Assembly: GCA_944990035.1 (NCBI GenBank)
Contig: CALYLX010000159.1
Coordinates: forward strand, 1,736,001 to 1,800,000
Length of the DNA stretch: 64,000 nucleotides
Origin: Clitopilus passeckerianus
Lineage: Eukaryota > Basidiomycota > Agaricomycetes > Agaricales > Entolomataceae
Direction of reading: 5' to 3'
The notes beneath the pieces were generated by a model, which did no database searches, was not told the DNA's origin, and saw only the letters and a program-made list of their open reading frames with translations. Made by a program: the position numbers and the translations under genes. Numbering within the stretch: the stretch's first letter is position 1; each line of letters opens with the position of its first letter. Below are positions 22,814 to 34,907 of the stretch, piece by piece.

Positions 22814-24396
22814 ATGACGACCTCCAACCCCACCAACGGCGCCATTCTTCCTTCCGAAGTTGGCTGGCAATTTGTTCCTCAATATTATACCTTTGTCAAC
22901 AAAGATCCCAATCGTTTGCACTGTTTCTATACCAAAACTTCCACCTTCTCTCATGGTACTGAGGGAGAGGATGTGAAGCCTTGCCACGGTCAACAGGTGC
23001 ATTTCATCTCTCCACTCCATTTGCATGTCTTTCCACCGCTTGTGGGGTTTGTTGTTGAAGCTTCAGCGTCGCTGAGGACAATGCCACGTTGCATCGAATT
23101 TTGCGCTTCGGGATGACAAACATCAAGTACCAGCTGCTGACGCAATATCTACAGGAAATTCACAGCAAGATCACCTCCATTGGCTTCCAGGACTGCAAGG
23201 TCTTCATCCATTCCGTCGATGCTCAGGCTTCTGCAAACGGTGGCATCATCATCCAGGTCATCGGTGAAATGTCCAACCATGGTGATCCTTGGCGCAAATT
23301 CGTCCAGACTTTCTTCCTTGCCGAGCAGCCTAACGGCTACTTCGTCCTCAACGACATCTTCCGTTTCCTGAAGGAAGATGCTGTCGAGGAAGGCGACGAA
23401 GTTGCTGAAGCCGATGCTGTTGAGCCAGCTGTTACTCTTGCTCCCGCACCAGAGCCTTCCCCAGCTCCAGTTGCTGTTTCCCCCGCACCACCCCCAGCAG
23501 AACTTGCCCCTGAACCACCCCGATCACCTTCACCTCCCCCTCCCCAGCCTGCTGCTGCTCAACCCCCACCTCCTGTGGAGGAGGAGACGCCTGCAGAGGT
23601 GGCAGAGCCCGAACCTGAAGTCGCGGAGCCAACTCCGGCACCCCAGACCAATGGCGACAGTGCCCATGCACCAGAGCCTGAGAAGTCGGCCGTCGCTGAC
23701 CAATCAACCGCACCGCCACCCGCTGCCGCTCCTGCTCCTGTCCAACCCCCTGCTCCTCAGGCAGCTGCGCCTCCCGCACCCGCACCTGCACCGTCTGCTC
23801 CCCGAACATGGGCCTCGCTAGCTGCTACCAACGCACGTAAATGGGGCTCAGCAGTGTCAACAGAATCGCGTGGTGTGACAGAGACTCCCTCACCTATCGT
23901 TTCTGCTACGCCAAGCCGAACTCAAACCCCTCCCGTTCAACGTCATGCTAGCCAGGGTGTCCAATCAGCAGCCACGAACGCACAAGCTGTTAACCACCCT
24001 TCGTGCTTCGTTAAGGGTGTTACTGAGCCCGTCACCTCAGCTCTCCTTACGAACACTTTGACACAACGATTCGGGCCTATCAAGGATCTTGAGATTGTCC
24101 GCTCGAGGGCTTGCGCTTTCCTGGAGTTCCAGACTGTTGATGCTGCCCGTCGTGCCATTGTTGCTTCTCTCCCTCAATCACAAGGAGGTGAGGGTGGTAT
24201 CTGGGTTGATGTTGGTGGCGAGGTGGGCAATGTGAGGATCTCGGTCGAGACCAAGAAAGAGCGCGGTGACCGACCACCCACTCGTGGTCGTGGTGGAGTT
24301 CCTCCCGGTGGCCAGGCTAACGGTGATGGACGTGGTGGGTTCCGGGGACGGGGACAGGCCCCTCGCGGTAGAGGTGGCCAGGCTGTTGGAAAATAA
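22814..24396 (+). CDS. G3BP-like RNA-binding protein (NTF2 domain + RRM + RGG tail)
   Basis: The ATG at 22814 starts the NTF2-like fold (EVGWQFVPQYYTFVNKDPNRL, CFYTKTSTFSHGTEGED). After the intron 22997-23154 this continues EIHSKITSIGFQDCKVFIHS, GGIIIQVIGEMSN and FFLAEQPNGYFVLNDIFRF. A long Pro/Ala/Glu-rich linker follows, then one RRM (RNP2 CFVKGV, RNP1 ACAFLEFQ) and an RGG-rich C-terminus (RGRGGVPPGG, GFRGRGQAPRGRGG). This is the G3BP/Bre5/Nxt3 architecture: stress-granule and mRNP factors whose NTF2 domain binds partners such as a ubiquitin protease. The 158-nt intron is long for this locus and contains an open frame, so retention is conceivable, but family alignment supports removal. Confidence 0.85.
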
Positions 24397-25686
24397 AAGC
24401 GGCAGCCTCAAGTTGCCCGCCTTCTGCCTGTTGCTGTCTTGGTCGTCGTCGTGTCATGAGTCGATTCCGTTCTTTTTTCTTCTTTGGTCATTGTTTTGTG
24501 TCCAGTCGGGCGCTCTCCAAAAGACCGTGTTGCTGGTTTGACCTTTTTGCTGTCTCATGTCATGTTTATGCTCTCGAGATTTCACTTTCTGTGGTTGTTG
24601 TTATCTTAGGTTATGCTTGTTGTGATTCTTCACCCTTAACATTTCATCTATGGTCAGCTAGTGCATGATATTGTAGTCTGTCTGCGTACACAATCAATAT
24701 GATACAAAGAGAAAAAAGTGACTGAACTTTGATTCCAGCCCTACAGAAAGAGCGCTGGCTCCTGGAGTTTGCCGGGAGGTTTCTGATACAAAGTAAAATT
24801 CACATGATTGTCACCGCAGGTTTCTCCTTTCTCCTCTATTCATATGATATCTCATTCACGCAAGGATCAAGGCTCGATTACAGGCTTGAAGAGAATTCGG
24901 ACAATTCTAGGCCATCACGAAATGTCAGGGATAAAACTTTGCCTTCTTCTTTGGTTGGCGAATCCCGCTTCTTTATCGCTTGTTTGAGCTTCAACCGAGG
25001 CATGTTCTCGGGTTTCGACACTCGCTTCTAGGCAGATATTCATTCTCGGTGCCCACAGGAATTGCATTGTGGGCGTTCTTGGTCTTCTGAACTTCTGGCA
25101 TCAAGGGTTGGAAATATATTCTGGACTCTCTGCTCATGGAATTTAGACAACCGTGGTCACTCAAAGTGCTTCCCAATTGAATCGGCATTGAACGTCCAAT
25201 ATTCGGCCGTATCGACAGAATTCGAGGTAAGGCCAAACACCTTCGTTCTGCTTCAAAGCAACTCCGATCGCTCTCCAAAGTGCAATACAGCTCCCGACAG
25301 TCAATTCCTATGGCGATAGACGACGTATTTGCGACACTTCGGCCAGGCATTGCTCAATTTCTACGTGTCCCTGGAGTGGATAACAAGGCCGGGAATATTT
25401 GATAGGACCTACGCTCCTTGTAACCACTTTATGCCGCTACTAATTACCTCGTATCGTGCTTCTCTAGGCAATTAGGGCATATTAGGTAGGCAAATCCGTA
25501 TTTTTATCTCGTAAAATGCGCAGCATCACTTGGACACTTGCATCACTTCTTGTTTTCCTGTTAGGCGTACTACCGGGAGTACGCCACGGTGTTGGACGGA
25601 TGGTGGCTGAAAGTGAATGGAGATGTGGCATAGGTATTTAAACCCACACAGATATGTTTTTTTTAGCAAACTACTTATCCGTGGAC
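24397..25686. other. Intergenic, no recognisable gene
   Basis: About 1.3 kb with only short frames (at most 119 codons on minus at 24991-25350, no motif). It holds the 3' end of the NTF2-RRM gene and the promoter of the next gene. Confidence 0.4.
25634..25641 (+). promoter_or_regulatory. TATA-like element of NmrA-like gene 1
   Basis: TATTTAAA lies 46-53 nt upstream of the ATG at 25687, a plausible core-promoter position. Confidence 0.4.
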
Positions 25687-26633
25687 ATGAAGGTCGCAAT
25701 CGCTGGCGCTAATTCAGGCATAGGACGCCATATCGCTGAGGCGATCCTCTTCCATGGCAAACACTCCTTGACTGTGCTAGCCAGACGACCCTCTCCTGAC
25801 CTCGTGGCCCTCGGCGCTCAGGTTGAGGTGGTCGACTACCTACCGTATTCACCATCTCTCGCGCTCGCTCTGGAAGGCGTACACACCTTGATCAGCGCAC
25901 TTGGGATGCACGACCCAGAGAAGCTATCCCGCGCTGAGTTAGCCCTGATCGCCGCCGCGGACAAAGCTGGAGTTAAGAGGTTCGTTCCAAGCGCGTGGGC
26001 TGGGACAAATGGCGGAGACAAGGATGCTGTAGAGGTGTTTGCAAAATACAAGGAGCCGTCCATTGATGCGCTGAAGGAGACCCGGATGAAGTGGAGTGTT
26101 CCCCAGCCGGGCGTATTCATGAATTACTTTGCGTCTCCAAAAAAGGGATTGGGGTATCTGAGGCCGGGGAAGTTTTGGGTAGACGTGGAGAAATGTGAGG
26201 CAAGGATTCCCGGAGACGGAAATCTGGGCTTGGTTTTCACTGCGGCGGAGGATGTGGGAGATTTTATTGCGAGGGCACTTGATGTTGAACAGTGGCCAAG
26301 GGATTTGAGGATTGTGGGCTCGGTGGTATCACTGAACGAGATCGTCGAGATCGTCCGACGTGTTCGAGGTATGCTTTTACTTGTTTCCGGGGATGCGTTC
26401 GCTGATATCCTCCCGAAGGCAAATTCTTTCCTGTTACTTACCAAACGAGGGAAGACCTTCAAGATACTCTGAAGCCTGACCCACCCTCCATATTTACAAA
26501 CCTTGATGCTCAATTTCGATTAGCACTTCTGGATCAGCGGTTCACATTTCTACCGACTCTCGACGATCAAGTTAGCATGACATATACACAGCCAGAGGAA
26601 TTCATCCAAAGGTGGTGGGGGAATGACGCTTGA
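25687..26633 (+). CDS. NmrA-like/isoflavone-reductase-like NAD(P)-binding protein, copy 1
   Basis: Two exons (25687-26368 and 26419-26633) with a 50-nt intron. The N-terminus has the dinucleotide-binding motif MKVAIAGANSGIGRHIAEAIL, then VLARRPSPDL, a VEVVDY segment, INTLISALGM-like HTLISALGMHD, GVKRFVPSAWAG and PQPGVFMNYFASPKKGLGYL. The C-terminal exon ends with PEEFIQRWWGNDA. Members are atypical short-chain reductases or redox sensors; the substrate cannot be predicted. The family lacks the SDR YxxxK signature here. Paralogues with the same intron position and phase lie at 48960-49921 and 50336-51270, about 23 kb away and inverted. Confidence 0.82.
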
Positions 26634-27207
26634 TCATGCGTTAGCCCTTGCATTCAATTATAAGTAATTTATCGACCTGTACTCTGTTGACCGCTGTATT
26701 ACTGTATCCCCCCAGTTGTAAAGGCGTCTGCGCTATCCATACTTCCATCTTCAAGTTCGTGCAAATGATCATGAATATAGGACAACACCAGGCTCCTATT
26801 ATGAGGCACCTCTCTCGTTGAATAATCTCAAATGGCTATGTACTCTGGGAGGCTTCTACGAGATCTAGAACCTGTGCCTCGGCCTGTTAGGCATTCCCGA
26901 CACTGGCCTGATCATGATGAAACTGGACAAGAATAGATAGTGATAATGGAACCTGTCAACGTCAATGCATGAAACTAGGCCGAAACTGGACAATGTCATT
27001 GGAACTTGAAGATTAAACCTGTACTACCATCAGCGTTGGCTTTTTTTCTCTAGTTCTCCTTCCTGTCGATAATGGCCTTGAAATTCCCTCGGAATTGCCG
27101 TGAACAAAGTTCAAGGTGAATCTCGGACCAGAGAAGTCGCATCAAACCCGTGTGACGAACCATGAGCGCCATCGACGCCAAACGGCTGCTCCTTGCTATC
27201 CACAACG
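26634..27207. other. Intergenic, no gene seen
   Basis: About 0.57 kb between convergent-tandem genes; no open frame above 60 codons outside shadows of the next gene. Confidence 0.4.
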
Positions 27208-29243
27208 ATGTCCTCGCGACCCGCAGCGCCAATCCGGCTGCCTTCTAAAACAGCAACACGGCGCAGACCTTCCTTGCGCCTCCCAAGCACTGCAAATGTC
27301 GACGAACGAGCTGCAGCGGCCCGACGCGCCTCCCTCACTTCCGGCGTCCCAAAAGCCAAGCGTACCTCAAAGACATCTCAGAAACTTGTTGTTCTGCCCT
27401 CTGCACCTCAGACCAAACCTCTGTTAAGTGACTTTGACGAGAATGAGACGCTGGGGTATGAGACTAGGGGCGGTGTGTCGGTGAGGGAGTATAAGAGTGC
27501 GGCGGAGAGAATGACGAAGGAGCAGAGAGAGGAGGCTGGGTTCAAGAGGCTTACTGCGTATTGCGTCGCGGAGGATTTTAGGATGAAGCTTCTCGCCTCA
27601 TTTTTGAAGAGGGAACACAATGTTGCCCCGAGAGTGTTCGACGAAGCTATGTATGTGGTATGTCGCCCAATTACCTTATTACTTGCCTGATCCTCACTGT
27701 TGCTCGTGGGGCAGGCGTATCACATGCCGCTACTACCAGGATATGGTCCAGAGACCAACATACGCTCTTCAGCGCCTGCAAAGCCCATAGAAGGCGAATC
27801 TTTCATGGCACAACTCTCTGAAGCGGAGGAAGAAGGCTACCAAGGTTCTTACTTCAACGCGCCTAGCCCAAATCTAGAGAGAACCGATGGGTACATCTCC
27901 TCCTCACCCTTGGATACCAGAAAACATATTGAGCGAGCTGGGAATCCTCGGTCTTGGACTCCCAACGAGTTCGTCGGAGACTCCGAGACAGAGCCTATTC
28001 TACCATCGGAATCAGAACAGGAACAAGAAACGGAACGAGAGAACGAACCGTTGGCGGGTGGTGTACCCTCCTCCGTAGAGACAGAGGTCCCTGCGAGACC
28101 CCATGTACGATGGCAGACGCAGAGTCCACCACCGAGGCCTTCACCGCCTGTCAGGGCAAAGTCTTATGAAGGAGATGTCAACGTCGCGGAAGTTGTGTTT
28201 TTTGAGTATGGTGTTGTCGTTTTCTTCGGGATGGAGGAGAGGCACGAGATGGATATTATCGAGGATATGACCAAGGCTGGGGTGCTCAAGCGGCCTATTG
28301 TAGAAAAGGATTGGGAGATCGAGCAGTGTCACTTCACAGTAAGCGTAGTTTCCGGGTTATTTTGCGTGTGCACCTGCTGATAGTGGCTCCGTCTAGCATG
28401 ACCGAAATATAGCCAATCCGCGAATTTTCAACGATTTCTTTAGTATGTTGCACTTGCCCATCGACTTTGTGCATTGACTGACCGAGACTCTAAGCCCTTA
28501 AATCCCGCTCCCATCTTCTCAAACTCTCCATAGCGCATGCCTTGGCCCAGTCAACGCTACTCGCTCATTACGAAAGTAACGCACAGCAAGTGCTGACCTC
28601 CCCTCTGGCTCTTTCCATTCCTCAGCAACTTGCTCAATCCGGCAAGCTGAAACTTCGGCGTCGTGACGCGCTCAAGCTGACCGGACGACTGTTCAAACTT
28701 AGAAGGGATGTGAATTTGGTGTCGAATGTGCTTGATGTTCCCGAGCTATTTTGGAGTGAGGCAAGTTTGGGAGAACTGTACGAGGCGGTTAGAGAGTACA
28801 TGGAGATCAAGGGCAGAGTGCAGGTGTTGAACGAGAAGTTGGGTGTAGCAAGCGACTTCGTGGGTTTTTTCAGTCAAACTTCTCGACGAATTGTACTGAT
28901 AATCTTGATTTAGTTGGATGCAATTCATGATCACCTTAATAATAACGAGATGGCTAGGATAACCTGGGTTATCATCTGGTAAGATTTTCCCCAGATCTAG
29001 TTATACTCAAAGCTAATCGTGTATCAGGCTTATCGTCATTGCTGTTCTCGTCGAGCTGGTCAGCAGAGTTCTGCCTTCCATTCTGGCTTGTTGTGCTGAC
29101 TTCTTCAACAGGGCGAAATTATTGCTCGTCTAATCGTTCACGCTACGATGAAGCATGAGGCTCTCGTTCCAACTGTTATCTCTCGGGAAGATTCGTTACG
29201 GACTTTGGAGCGAATCATGAATGCAAATGCCTCTAGCCTATGA
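27208..29243 (+). CDS. RMD1/RMD8-like DUF155 protein
   Basis: Start chosen at the ATG at 27208 (MSSRPAAPIRLPS); the frame is open slightly upstream but without another ATG. A basic Ser/Arg-rich N-terminus precedes the DUF155 body: FKRLTAYCVAEDFRMKLLASFL, YHMPLLPGYGPETNIRS, AEVVFFEYGVVVFFGMEE, IVEKDWEIEQCHF, LSIAHALAQSTLLAHYE and LKLTGRLFKLRRDVNLVSNV. A C-terminal membrane segment (ITWVIIWLIVIAVLVEL) follows. About six introns were placed by continuity. Yeast Rmd1/Rmd8 are required for meiotic nuclear division, and the mammalian relative RMND1 is mitochondrial. The acidic/Pro-rich insert between the first two conserved blocks is common in fungal members. Intact. Confidence 0.82.
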
Positions 29244-29582
29244 TACCGATTCATCTCATTCCTTCATCTTCCATCCAGTTTTTGACTATTTGTCGGAGCC
29301 TTCCCATGTACAATACTTAGCCTCCTCACCTTCCAATGGTACAATACCTTGCTCCATGAGCCCTCATTCAATTCGCTCCATCTCATCGTATTCTTGACAT
29401 TCAAACAATGGTCATTGCGGTCAGAGTGGCGTTCATGCTTAAACTCAGCCAGCCAATTTGCCTCCGCACCAAGCCACCAGTACATGACGTCATCACGTTT
29501 GGCTGAGCACATATAACACCCCGCAGTCCAAGTCAGACCTCCACAAAACATAACCACGACCACGGTAAACTAAACCATCGAA
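29244..29582. other. Intergenic, no gene seen
   Basis: About 0.34 kb holding the terminator of the DUF155 gene and the promoter of the small ORF; nothing else visible. Confidence 0.35.
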
Positions 29583-30007
29583 ATGCCTCAAACCAAACCC
29601 CATAGGCAACTATCTGGCACACAATCACCGCCGTTGGAAGCGACTGGCTCGCACACCGTCATGGGAGCTTCGTCCGTGCATACGGTCGGACAACCGATCG
29701 AAGTTGTTCCTGACAGGGAACAAAGAAGAGGTACGGCTGATCTTCTCTAATTCAGTAGGCTATCTCGCTAAACGCTGCTTCGATTCTTCACAGATTACTT
29801 CCCGGATGAGCCTGCCAATGTGCGCACCCCCAATCTTTGATAATCAAAATAGAATTACTGACCAGCGTGCTCTGTTTCTGTTCTGCTTGTGATAATGTTG
29901 GTTGGAAATAGGACGTTGCACAGAATACGAAGAAAGCGGGTGGTGGACAAATGAAGACGCAGAAACTTGGTGAGAGTATGGCCGACAAGTTCGACAAGAT
30001 GGATTAG
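29583..30007 (+). CDS. Small hydrophilic protein of 89 residues
   Basis: Three exons (29583-29730, 29794-29819, 29912-30007) join in frame to 89 codons plus stop. The product is hydrophilic, with an N-terminal Thr/Ser/Pro-rich half, the link EQRRDYFPDEPAND (spanning the 26-nt exon) and a Lys-rich end TQKLGESMADKFDKMD. No signal peptide or membrane segment. I do not recognise the family. The clean in-frame joining across two standard introns and conserved-looking acidic/aromatic core make it a credible gene, but this rests on splicing logic only. Confidence 0.55.
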
Positions 30008-30472
30008 CTCAGGAGAGCATAGCTGCGCGGGGTCACCCCAACGATATCGCACTTGCAGGGGATTGTAAAACATTGAGGATGGCAATGCACAGGGACGATG
30101 CAAAGATGGACTTTTACAACTGAATTATTTGAATGCTATTGTACTTGTATCGAACAAATTCGATATCACCTATGTTTTGCTGAGTCTCTGAAATAGATTC
30201 ACGAGCACCTCGACGTGACCACACTGCAGATACAAGGAAGGTGCGTTGGCCATACGGGCAGATCACAAGTTACGCTTTCGCAACCTCTGATTCATTGAGT
30301 ATTTCCTCCGAAACATAGCACATGGGCGCACATTTTGAACCCCCCTCCGTCCCTGAAATGGTTCGTTGGTCATTTGGATGCACCTCGTTGCTCAAAAGGG
30401 TCCAATATGATAAATCCGATTCAGTTCACTAGTACACAGTATGTTCAAGTTTGCAATCCTACAAGATCGTTT
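30008..30472. other. Convergent intergenic region
   Basis: About 0.47 kb between the converging 3' ends of the small protein gene and the MAT2B-like gene; no coding signal. Confidence 0.4.
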
Positions 30473-32165
30473 CTAAGCCTTCAAGTACTCAGTCCACCAC
30501 TCCTCGAACAGCGAAAGTCCAAGAGGTCCTCCATCCTCCTCTCCAGGGACACCAAGGTCCTCCGTCTCCTTGGTATAAAGCTGACAGTCCCTTGGACGGG
30601 TCGTCGCTCCAGCTCCAGTTGGTGGCTCAGCGTCGGGAATGATATGATTGTGCGGCAAACCAAGGATCCTTGCAAAGACTAAGCAGATTTCATACTTTGT
30701 GAAGGGTTCGGCCGCCGAGTAGTGTAAGATGGGAGGAACTGGCTTGTTGTAGCCTATGAGGGGAGAGCGCGTGGTCAGCAACATAGTCACAAGAAGTCGG
30801 CGACGAGGAAGACAAATGAAAATCAGGATAGATGAGAAGGGTTCGGTGATGATCCTGGCAATTTAAGTTGTCTTTCGAGGAACTGAAAACGGAGCCAGAA
30901 GAAGGGAAAGCGTCCGGGTGGTAAAGAGTGGTAAAGACAGTGTGGAGGCTGCAGATCAGGATTGTGGGTGTGATGGAGAGATGAAATTCAACGAAACAGC
31001 CAAACGGGGGTAAAGGCCCTGGATAAACCCCTCTCACACCAGCGACACTCACCTGATAGTCGAACTAGGAACCTTGCGATGTCGAGGATATTCGTAGGAT
31101 AACGGGTGGCAAAGTGATCCATCTTGTAGGTCTTACCCGACTGGTCCTTGACTACATCCACGAGGATGTTTACCGCAGAATCAGAGTTGTTGGGTGCCGG
31201 GCCGTATCTGAGAATAGCAGGCACTCGAATTAGCATGCATCAGAGAATATCGAGAGTAAAAATCAGAGAAACGTCATGAGGAAATGTTATTCCGTTGGCC
31301 TCGTTGCATGAAACAGTGAGACGGCGGAAAGGATACCCACAGGACGGGAACTCGCAGAACGATGACAGATGCGCCAGGCACGCCCAGCACGGCCCGCTCA
31401 CCGTCCCGTTTAGTTTGACCATACAGTTGGAGTGGGTTGGTGAGAGTAGATGGTGTGTAGGGAGGCGATGTGCCGTCGAATACATAATCTGGGGAACAGG
31501 GAAACAAGAGACCCTTGCTGGTTAGAAAACACTTTCATCCGGTAAGGTCGGGGTATGATCATATTACCGGTAGAAATATAGACGAGTTTAAAGCCGAGGG
31601 TCTTTGCGAGAGCGGCTAGATGGCCGGGGACGTCGACGTTCAGCTGAGAGGTGGAAGTGAGAAGATGCCGGGGGACGCCACATCGTACTCACGATCCTTG
31701 TGCCCTCAGGATTCTGCAGCGCATCACGATATTAACGTGGGGTTGCACGTTGGGGAGATGTGTTTAAGGGACGTACCTTCTCAGCGACATCAGGTCGTCT
31801 CTCAGCCGCGCAGTGAATTACCCCTGGTGATGAAGACAGCAGGGTTAGTTGGCTCAAAGATCATTGCGGTGCAAATCCTGGAGATTTATTAGATGGGATG
31901 ATTAATGGGTAGCTTACAGTCAGGGCTATAGCTTTTGAGCACTGCTTCAACCTCGTCTTTCTTAGTCAGATCGAGAGGTACTAAACCGTTGCCAGTTTTT
32001 GAGTGGGACAAGCCAACCACCTCGTGATGTTCAGGGGCATTTTTGAATGCGTTGTAGATCACAGCTCCTAGAACTCCCGAGGCGCCTTCAAAGAGTTATT
32101 CTTCGATTTAATACGTTACATAGGTGAAGATATCGTTTACCTGTAACTATCACCTTCAAGGACAT
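30473..32165 (-). CDS. MAT2B/RmlD-like NAD(P)-binding reductase
   Basis: Minus-strand gene starting MSLKVIVTGASGVLGAVIYN at 32165, with the Rossmann motif TGASGVLG. It continues VPLDLTKKDEVEAVLKSYSPD, the STDYVFDGTSPPY block, YGQTKRDGE (catalytic YxxxK), VLRVPVLYGPA, YKMDHFATRYPTNILDIARF, PILHYSAAEPFTKYEI and SLFEEWWTEYLKA, with stop at 30473-30475. This is the RmlD substrate-binding family. In eukaryotes the closest relatives are regulatory beta subunits of methionine adenosyltransferase, and fungal members are mostly annotated as dTDP-4-dehydrorhamnose reductase-like. Whether it is a MAT regulator or a sugar-nucleotide reductase cannot be told from sequence. Five or six short introns. No lesion seen. 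Confidence 0.8.
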
Positions 32166-34907
32166 CGTGGATGTTGTTGAAGTTGAGGAGTGACCATCCC
32201 ATCCAGAGATGGCGTGTGTTACGCTAATCTAATCTAGTTTACATAATTCTCTGATAAGATAATTGTATTGACAATGCCAAGCAGGAACAAACACATGATC
32301 ACAGCTTCGGCTTGGAGTGGCACAATGCAGGTTCCTTGAATTCCGTGAGTCTGACGAAACCTTGAATTGCTAAAGGGAAGTTCAATGGGATCTTCCTCCG
32401 CAGGAACCCCTCTCACACTCGGCTACATACAAGTGAATGACTCTCGGACCTCTGTGCAAAATTAAAATTTGCCTACAGAGCCGGGATAGCTCATGTGCGC
32501 CTCCGACACTCATGACTTTCTGGAAACGCCCTTTGACAACAGTATCCCCACCGTAAATCCCTACTTTCGCTTTCTCTGCATCTCTGCCGCCAATTGTACA
32601 CTCCGTTCCGCTAGACTATAATGAACTGTCACTCTGGTCCTCACATAGGATGGGCAGGTGATCGAGTAGATTAACTTTTCTGGGGGTTCGTCGTCGGGAT
32701 ATGGTCGGCTTGTGAGGCCGAGATCGTCGACTGTCGCGAAGAGACCTTCCAGACATGTGTCTATTCGCTCTCTACTGACGTCTTTCTGATTGGTCCGTCT
32801 ATCTACGGCGATAGAACCCTCGATATGAGCCATGAAGGTATTCGGGATGAGAAACGGACATACGGCTTCGCAGCGTCATGGGTATGTTACTATGACTATG
32901 GGCTGGAGCAGACGAGATAAGCTCACATGCTCGTCTCGGTAGAGCCTATCGATGCCTTTTCTCATGGATAAGTCTGAATTTGTGCCCTCGAATTTCAGAA
33001 ACGGCCACACACGTACAGACGGAGGCTTTTTTTTCGCTGCATTTCCCGAGTTCCATTTAATTATCACTTGACTCCAATGTTTATGGCACACAGATACTCC
33101 TCTTGGTATTGGCGCTCAAACATTTGCTGATCATGGGACTTCTGATGCGTGGCGCTCAGCGCAAAGTCTGCTCATGCTTAGTCGACTCGGAGTACACGAT
33201 GCGCCCGACCTGTAAGGGTCACTGCGATCTTGCGATTACAAACATTGCTCAAGTTACTGCATCGAGGTCTTCAGGCGAGATTTCTGTACTCACACACGTG
33301 TTAGGATCAGCTTACTGGTCTATTCTTCAGGATGGTAACCCAATGGATGATGGTTTTCCAGTCGTGCTTGAAGACCCAAACGCCGGGATAACCTCTGAGA
33401 ATCTATCTATTGACTGATTTGAATGAGCGGGATCCATCTTGGCGGGTTGATCATTGCATTGCATTCTCGGCCAGTTTGCGCCATCCCACTCGATCACGTT
33501 CAGGCTTACCGCAGGCACATGCCATTCTTTGCAGGCATCCCCGCAACTCTCTTTCCCTGTCTCCTGGTTGCTCACTGAAACGCGGGTCTCTATGAAGAAC
33601 AGTCAGCTGATCCTACATTCAAGTCAAGTGACGATTCGAAGAACTCCTTCGAGGTACGACCAAGAGTTATCTCAGGGAATTTGGCCTGGACTTCAATTCC
33701 CAATTGTCTATGGCTCTCCCTCGGTGGTTCTAAACCTGCTCATGCACAACTTCCACTCAATGACCGGACTCGCTGCAGCTGACTACCTTCATCGGCTGCG
33801 GGTTGGCGAGAATCCCGAGTACATATGGTATCTCTGGGGGTTTCGAGCATGATTCTTAATATCGTTACCTTTGAGATATCACACGCAGCGAAGCGCTGCT
33901 TCTAGTACAAAGTAATGGTTAGGTCGATAGATATCAATAGGATCGTTTGCCACCACCATCTTGTCTCATCACGATGACCGAGGGATTTACGTGCTCTCCG
34001 AGTTTCATGGTTATCCATCCAAGGGTTGCCTTCTCCTTTTGACGTCATCTGCTCATTGTTAGCAGGTGCAGTCCGATGAGATAACCTCGTTCCCTTGATC
34101 TGGTTCACTCTCACTGAAGCTTCACGCGAAGGATGGGGACGGAGAACTGTACCTTGCACACATCCTGACTGGGTTGTTGATATGGGGACAACTGATGCCA
34201 TCGAGCCATTACTGCATTTGTCTTCAAAGCCGGAAATGTTCGTATGGTACATCCATGTTTGGTGCACTATTCTTCGACAGGCTCTGACCCAACCGGTTTG
34301 ACCTGATTGGCCGTCGAAGCGCAAGCACCAATGGAGGACTCGAGTGTCAAAAAACTGACGCTGACGTCCGTCCATGGCAACTCTATTCGTTTGCTACTTT
34401 TACACTGAACGCGTGGACATTGACGTCGAAATTTTTGATTTGAAACTTGTGATCGAGTCACTTGAGGCGGCAACGTGTTATGGAGCCCCCAAAATTTCGA
34501 CGTCTTCCTCTGACGCTTCAAGAAAAGGCTCAAAAATAGCGTATGTAAACGACTGTCAATGTTTTGGAATTCTTTCTTCCAAGATTTTGTATCGTGTGAA
34601 GCGTCGCCAACGGTTGTGATACCAGGTCAGGCGCGCTGTTTGCCGAGTGCAAGTGTTGGTTCACATCCGCTCGGCTGGACCCTGAACAGATTTGTCGATC
34701 CCCGTGAAGAGAGCGACTGAATAGGCTTGAGGCTTTGAGGGTTTTCAGAAAGCCGATCGCGCATAAGATGGCAATCCCTAACGCCAGACTTGTGGTAACC
34801 TCGTCCCTGATACGCTCGCCTAAAACTATTGGGCGATATATTTACTCACAAGGAAATCGAACTCGAACTATTCTATTCCCCGTCATCCCCGTCCCACTTT
34901 CCGGCCC
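32166..34907. other. Gene-poor 2.7 kb block with unresolved small ORFs
   Basis: No gene can be named. The better open frames are a 90-codon minus-strand frame with its own ATG at 32833 (MAHIEGSIAVDRR), a plus frame at 33103-33417 (DSEYTMRPTCKGHCDLAITN), a plus frame ending 33852 (PGLQFPIVYGSPSVVLNLLM) and a minus frame 33902-34375. They lack family motifs, most lack a proper ATG, and I could not splice them together convincingly. They may be decayed or lineage-specific genes, or chance. Confidence 0.35.
32561..32833 (-). CDS. Hypothetical small protein, doubtful
   Basis: A single open frame of 90 codons with an ATG at 32833 and rather polar composition (VTVHYSLAERSVQLAAEMQRK at its end). No domain, signal peptide or splice support. 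Listed only because it is the one ATG-started frame of some length in this block; it may be chance. Confidence 0.15.
   Translation of the reverse strand: MAHIEGSIAVDRRTNQKDVSRERIDTCLEGLFATVDDLGLTSRPYPDDEPPEKLIYSITCPSYVRTRVTVHYSLAERSVQLAAEMQRKRK

Noticed and set aside
22997..23154. Separate open frame between the two halves of the NTF2 domain
   Set aside because: The domain is continuous only if this 158-nt stretch is removed, and it has proper GT-AG ends and a branch-like CTGAC.
23378..23821. 147-codon frame rich in Leu/His/Pro on plus strand
   Set aside because: It is the shifted reading of the Pro/Ala/Glu linker of the G3BP-like gene; composition follows from CC-rich codons.
33902..34375. 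157-codon minus-strand frame
   Set aside because: Opens at a position without clear promoter or homology and has a composition typical of random translation; not called.
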